NCBI GenBank assembly: GCA_021799915.1
Contig: JAJYZN010000138.1
Span: forward strand, 1 to 7,559
DNA from: Actinomycetes bacterium
GTDB lineage: Bacteria > Actinomycetota > Acidimicrobiia > Acidimicrobiales > RAAP-2
Reading direction: 5' to 3'
Length of the DNA stretch: 7,559 nucleotides
Within the stretch, counting starts at the first letter, position 1; every line of letters begins with the position of its first letter. A program made the position numbers and the translations under genes. Shown piece after piece: positions 4,744 through 7,559 of the stretch. A model generated the notes under the pieces. It saw only the letters and a list, made by a program, of their open reading frames with translations. It had not been told where the DNA came from and did no database searches.

Positions 4744-6099
4744 ATGCATTTCGTGATCATCGGCGGCGGACCGGCTGGCTCCCAGGCGGCAACGCACGCT
4801 GCCCGGGCCGGTGCCGAAGTCACGCTGATCGAGCGGGACATCGTCGGAGGCGCAGCCAATCTCTGGGACTGCATCCCGTCCAAAGCGATGATAGCGACCG
4901 GCGGGGCAATAGCGTTCCTCGAGCGTTCGTCGGGAATGGGGTTAGAGCCAATCCATGCGCAGCTCGACCTGCCTGGGCTGCGGGATCGGATCGATGCCGT
5001 CACCGCGCGCCTCGAGCACAACCTCGTGACGATCTTGGAAAGCCAGGGAGTAGAGCTCGTTGCCGGCACCGGTCGACTGGAGGAGCCGGGAGTAGTGGTG
5101 GCGGAGACGCCGGGAGGTGTGCGCCGGCTGCATGCCGATGCCGTCCTGGTGGCCACTGGGAGCCGCCCACGCGTGCCGGAGTGGGCTCAACCCGATGGCG
5201 AGAGAGTCCTTACGACCCGGGACGCGTACCCGCCACAGGAGCTTCCCGAGCACTTGGTGGTGGTCGGCTCCGGCGTGACCGGGGTGGAATTCGTCCACAT
5301 GTTCACTTCGCTCGGCTGCCAGGTCACGCTCATCGTCAGCCGACAGCAGGTCCTGCCCCGCAAAGATCCCGAAGTTGCAGCAGTGCTGGAGGAGGATTTT
5401 CTCCGTCGCGGCGTGCACCTTCTGAAAGGTGCCAGGGCGATTGCCGTGGACCGCGGGGCCCAAGATGTGCTCGTGCGTTGCGACGACGGACGGGCGGTGG
5501 CTGGGAGCCACCTCCTGTTGGCGGTGGGCTCGCTGCCGAACTCCGAGCAGCTCGGCCTGGAACGAGTGGGAGTTGCCGTCGACAGTTCGGGGTACATCCC
5601 GGTCAACCGGCACTGCCAGACCAACGTTGCCAGCATCTACGCAGCCGGAGACGTGTCGGGCAAGCTCCCCCTGTCTTCGGTCGCCTCCATGCAGGGTCGC
5701 AAGATCGCCGAGCACGTGATGGGCAACCATACCGCCGCTCACCGGCATCTGAACTACGACAAGGCGGCGTCTGCCATCTTCACCGAGCCAGAGATCGCCG
5801 ACGTGGGCCTGGCCGAGGCTGACGCGTTCGCCGAGGGGCGCAAGATCCGCGTGACCAAGGTCCCCTTCGCAGCGAGCGCCAAGGCGCTCATCAACGACGA
5901 TCCGCGCGGATTCGTGAAGATCATCTCCGATCCGGCGACCGGGGTGGTGTTGGGTGGATCGATCGTCGGCCAGAACGCGGCCGAGCTGATCTCGGTCCTT
6001 GCAGTGGCCGTCACGGCCGGGCTCAAGGTGTCGGACATCGCCGAGAGCATGCTGGTACATCCGACCCTGGCCGAAGCGCTGGCCGAAGCGGCCGAATAG
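4744..6099 (+). CDS. NAD(P)H:acceptor flavoprotein, Lpd-like, lacking one active-site Cys
   Basis: Member of the flavoprotein disulfide reductase family; 451 residues, the usual length. The FAD-binding GGGPAGS is at 7-13, the NAD(P)-binding GSGVTGVE is in the middle, and the second FAD site YAAGDVSGKLPLSSVASMQG follows. The C-terminal dimerisation domain ends in HPTLAE, with the His439-Glu444 pair kept. The active-site segment reads GGAANLWDCIPSK (35-47) in place of the usual GGTCLNVGCIPSK: C43 remains but A38 replaces the first Cys, so no redox disulfide can form. A true lipoamide or glutathione reductase is therefore unlikely. Mycobacterium tuberculosis LpdA (Rv3303c), reported as an NAD(P)H-quinone reductase, also lacks one Cys, so a quinone or similar acceptor is the best guess. 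The second NAD(P) strand ends in VSR without an acidic residue, so NADPH use is possible. ATG 4744 is preceded by a weak GAGAAAG; the open frame upstream is not conserved. It lies 44 bp after the GNAT gene. Confidence 0.92.
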   Translation: MHFVIIGGGPAGSQAATHAARAGAEVTLIERDIVGGAANLWDCIPSKAMIATGGAIAFLERSSGMGLEPIHAQLDLPGLRDRIDAVTARLEHNLVTILESQGVELVAGTGRLEEPGVVVAETPGGVRRLHADAVLVATGSRPRVPEWAQPDGERVLTTRDAYPPQELPEHLVVVGSGVTGVEFVHMFTSLGCQVTLIVSRQQVLPRKDPEVAAVLEEDFLRRGVHLLKGARAIAVDRGAQDVLVRCDDGRAVAGSHLLLAVGSLPNSEQLGLERVGVAVDSSGYIPVNRHCQTNVASIYAAGDVSGKLPLSSVASMQGRKIAEHVMGNHTAAHRHLNYDKAASAIFTEPEIADVGLAEADAFAEGRKIRVTKVPFAASAKALINDDPRGFVKIISDPATGVVLGGSIVGQNAAELISVLAVAVTAGLKVSDIAESMLVHPTLAEALAEAAE

Positions 6100-6102
6100 T
6101 CG

Positions 6103-6108
6103 TACGCT
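6103..6108 (+). promoter_or_regulatory. Possible -10 element upstream of the alpha/beta hydrolase
   Basis: TACGCT fits TANNNT and lies 4 bp after the flavoprotein stop and 30 bp before the hydrolase ATG. A very purine-rich ribosome binding region (GGGGGAGGGGAGGG, 6121-6134) follows. No -35 box is evident. Read-through from the flavoprotein gene is equally possible. Confidence 0.25.
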
Positions 6109-6138
6109 GATCTCGGTTACGGGGGAGGGGAGGGTACG

Positions 6139-7314
6139 ATGAGCGAGACCCCTCAAGGTCCGGGATGGTGGGTCGCGTCGGACGGACGCTGGTACCCCCC
6201 TGAGCTCCATCCGTCCGGCTTGGGCGCTCCACCGCCTCCCCAGCCCGCTTACAGGAGCCCCGACGAACCCGATCCCGATCCCGAGAAGGACGCTCGCACC
6301 GATGGGCTGCCGTCGTTCAACGAGATCGTCCCGCCCGAAGTGCGCTCCCAAGGACGGTCGGCGGCCGATGCACTTGTGGAGGTGCCGGTTGCCGGGAACA
6401 GGACCCTGGAAGTCCAAGTGAGCGGACCGGAATGGGGGACGCCGCTGGTGTTCCACCATGGGATTCCGTTCGCCGCCGCTCCGTGGCCGGCGGCAGCCGA
6501 GGCGGCAGCCCGGCACGGGTTGCGCTGGGTGCAGTGGTCGCGGCCGGGGTACGGCGCGTCCGATCGAATGGAGGGACGCGACGTCGCTGCTGCGGCCCAC
6601 GACGCCGAAGCGGTCCTCGATGCGCTCGGCCACCAGTCGTTTCTCTCGCTCGGATGGTCGGCCGGAGGGCCGCATGCCCTGGCCTGTGCGTCGCTGCTGG
6701 CCGACCGCTGCCTCGCGGTGGCGACCCTCGGTTCGCCGACGCCCGTTGCGGCCGGCGTCTGGGAGCAGGCGGAGTCCGGATTCGGCAGTGCCATCGCCGC
6801 TGCCGTGCAGGGGATGGCCGGCGCACAGCAGGAGGTGCGGAACAGATCTTCCCAATTGCGCTGCCAGCCCGGATGGCTGGACGGGGAGAGCCGCGGTGAT
6901 GCCGAGGTCCTCCCCGAAGTGGAGTTGGTGAGCGACCTGGCGTCGGTGTTCGGCTCCCCACTGGCCGCAGCCGATGTCGTCGCGGTAACCAGCTCGGCTT
7001 CCGTGCCTTTGGGGCACGCGCTCGCCAGGGGGGTCGGAGCCGGGGTCGGCGGGTGGTGCGACGATCTCGTGGCGCTCGGCAGTGAGTGGGGTTTCGATCT
7101 CTCGGCGGTGAGCGTGCCGGTGGCCGTCTGGCACGGGAGCGATGATCTGTGGGTCCCGGTCCCCCATGCCACCTGGCTGGCCGATCAACTGCAGCGGCCC
7201 CACCTGCGACCGGTAGCCGGGCAGGGTCATGTCTCGATGATCCTCAACCTGCTCGATGCTGTCGTCGAGGATCTCGTGGACCTCTCTCGCACGTCCACCA
7301 AGGATCTCGCCTGA
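6139..7314 (+). CDS. Alpha/beta hydrolase with N-terminal PGWW motif
   Basis: A 391-residue protein in three parts. Residues 8-22 are PGWWVASDGRWYPPE, a tryptophan-rich motif found at the ends of many Acidimicrobiia-type proteins and of unknown function. Residues about 23-70 are a Pro/Asp-rich linker. Residues about 78-385 are an alpha/beta hydrolase: oxyanion loop VFHHGIPF (104-111), WSRPGYGASD (133-142), nucleophile elbow GWSAGG with Ser174, acid Asp336 in HGSDDLWVP, and catalytic His364 in GQGHVSM. The complete Ser-Asp-His triad suggests an active serine hydrolase; the substrate (ester, epoxide, peptide or other) cannot be told. There is no signal peptide or membrane segment, so it is cytosolic or held by the PGWW motif. 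The ATG has a strong AGGG-rich site just upstream. The region around 225-265 is a cap insertion without recognised motifs. The gene ends in a hairpin. Confidence 0.9.
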   Translation: MSETPQGPGWWVASDGRWYPPELHPSGLGAPPPPQPAYRSPDEPDPDPEKDARTDGLPSFNEIVPPEVRSQGRSAADALVEVPVAGNRTLEVQVSGPEWGTPLVFHHGIPFAAAPWPAAAEAAARHGLRWVQWSRPGYGASDRMEGRDVAAAAHDAEAVLDALGHQSFLSLGWSAGGPHALACASLLADRCLAVATLGSPTPVAAGVWEQAESGFGSAIAAAVQGMAGAQQEVRNRSSQLRCQPGWLDGESRGDAEVLPEVELVSDLASVFGSPLAAADVVAVTSSASVPLGHALARGVGAGVGGWCDDLVALGSEWGFDLSAVSVPVAVWHGSDDLWVPVPHATWLADQLQRPHLRPVAGQGHVSMILNLLDAVVEDLVDLSRTSTKDLA

Positions 7315-7353
7315 CGTGAGCGCGTCCCGGCGTTGTTCCCCAGCTCACGTCGG
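7311..7353. terminator. Hairpin between convergent genes
   Basis: The inverted repeat GACGTGAGC (7313-7321) / GCTCACGTC (7343-7351) is perfect over 9 bp. It extends to 11 bp with one T-G wobble, around a 21-nt loop. It includes the stop codon of the alpha/beta hydrolase and ends just before the stop of the minus-strand fragment. A symmetric stem between two convergent stops suggests a bidirectional terminator; there is no T-tract and the loop is long. Confidence 0.5.
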
Positions 7354-7356
7354 ACC

Positions 7357-7473
7357 TCAGTGGCAGGTCGTGCCCGAGGCGGGCACCGTGTGATCGACGA
7401 GGTACGACGTCACCACCCGGTCCATGCATTGATCACTCGTGCCGTTCAAGAGCCACGTGTGCCGTTCCCCGAA
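7357..7473 (-). pseudogene. C-terminal fragment of a TAP-like alpha/beta hydrolase
   Basis: On the minus strand 38 open codons end in TGA (7359-7357). They read GERHTW, then GTSDQCMDRVVTSYL and VDHTVPASGTTCH. This matches the end of secreted tripeptidyl-aminopeptidase-like hydrolases (TAP C-terminal domain): the catalytic His in a GxxHT context, a Cys about 11 residues on, 'YLVDGTLP', and a closing 'GTTC'. In that family hundreds of residues precede this point. Here the frame is closed by TAG (7476-7474) and TGA (7479-7477) directly upstream, and no continuation is seen in the other minus frames. Family assignment rests on recognition of the tail only. The fragment may be a gene cut by an insertion, a decayed copy, or an assembly join. 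Confidence 0.6.
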
Positions 7474-7559
7474 CTATCAGCGAATATCTCACTGACCTTG
7501 AGGCCCGTCTCCGGGCCTCTCGGGCGGCTGGTATTCCAGCCGTGCCACTGTCACGGACA
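7474..7559 (+). other. Sequence of different character at the right edge; possible partial reading frame
   Basis: From the break in the TAP-like fragment to the window end, one plus frame is open and reads SEYLTDLEARLRASRAAGIP and onward. Its third codon positions are only half G/C (13 of 26), well below the neighbouring genes. A minus frame is open as well, so coding is undecided. Two hairpins fill the stretch: an 8-bp stem at 7500-7519 and a 7-bp stem at 7525-7542. It may be the edge of an inserted or repeated element. Confidence 0.25.
7500..7542. repeat. Two adjacent short inverted repeats
   Basis: GAGGCCCG / CGGGCCTC (7500-7507 and 7512-7519) has a 4-nt loop. CGGCTGG / CCAGCCG (7525-7531 and 7536-7542) also has a 4-nt loop. 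They are 5 bp apart. A third, imperfect palindrome lies at 7477-7495 (TCAG..GA / TC..CTGA). They could be a terminator pair, the structured end of a mobile element, or chance in GC-rich DNA. Confidence 0.5.

Noticed and set aside
4942..7230. 762-codon open frame on the minus strand across the flavoprotein and hydrolase genes
   Set aside because: It lies antisense to two genes with complete, recognisable motifs. Its translation is low-complexity Arg/Gly/His-rich without any family motif, and such long antisense frames are common in GC-rich DNA.

Overview
The window is chromosomal, GC-rich and densely packed, with frequent GTG/TTG starts and 4-bp stop/start overlaps. It most resembles an actinobacterium. 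The 'PGWW...DGRWYPPE' N-terminus of the hydrolase at 6139 and the overall gene types suggest the Acidimicrobiia or a relative. This placement is inferred from motif recognition, not from a search. Both ends cut through genes or unrelated sequence, as expected for a fragment of a larger molecule.

Left part (1-2502, + strand): the last 193 codons of a GroEL chaperonin end in a strong 13-bp hairpin terminator. A tightly coupled three-gene operon follows: hemQ/chdC (coproheme decarboxylase), larE (sulfur transferase of the PP-loop ATPase superfamily) and a stand-alone NIL-domain protein. Both junctions are GTGA overlaps. Linking the last step of coproporphyrin-dependent heme synthesis to a sulfur-insertion enzyme and a small NIL protein is the most intriguing context here. 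No larA, larB or larC is present in the window.

Middle part, minus strand (2538-about 3301): a small four-cysteine protein of unknown function is followed by a RimJ/RimL-like GNAT acetyltransferase. They overlap at TTGA if the TTG start of the acetyltransferase is used. This pair converges on the hemQ operon and diverges from the next plus-strand run across about 200 bp of non-coding DNA.

Right part (3511-7314, + strand): a NUDIX hydrolase with a Nudix_hydro_N-type N-terminus carries a Q/D/E/S-rich tail made by a 12-bp tandem repeat. It overlaps a second GNAT acetyltransferase, whose Shine-Dalgarno sequence lies inside the last repeat. Next come a flavoprotein related to dihydrolipoamide dehydrogenase that has lost one of the two redox-active cysteines, and an alpha/beta hydrolase with an N-terminal tryptophan-rich PGWW motif.

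Right edge (7315-7559): a convergent hairpin is followed by only the last 38 codons of a minus-strand TAP-like hydrolase. That frame is closed by two stop codons, and sequence of different character with two consecutive hairpins runs to the end. This looks like a truncation, an insertion junction or an assembly join. Apart from the HemQ-LarE-NIL operon, no obvious multi-gene defence, CRISPR or mobile system was recognised.
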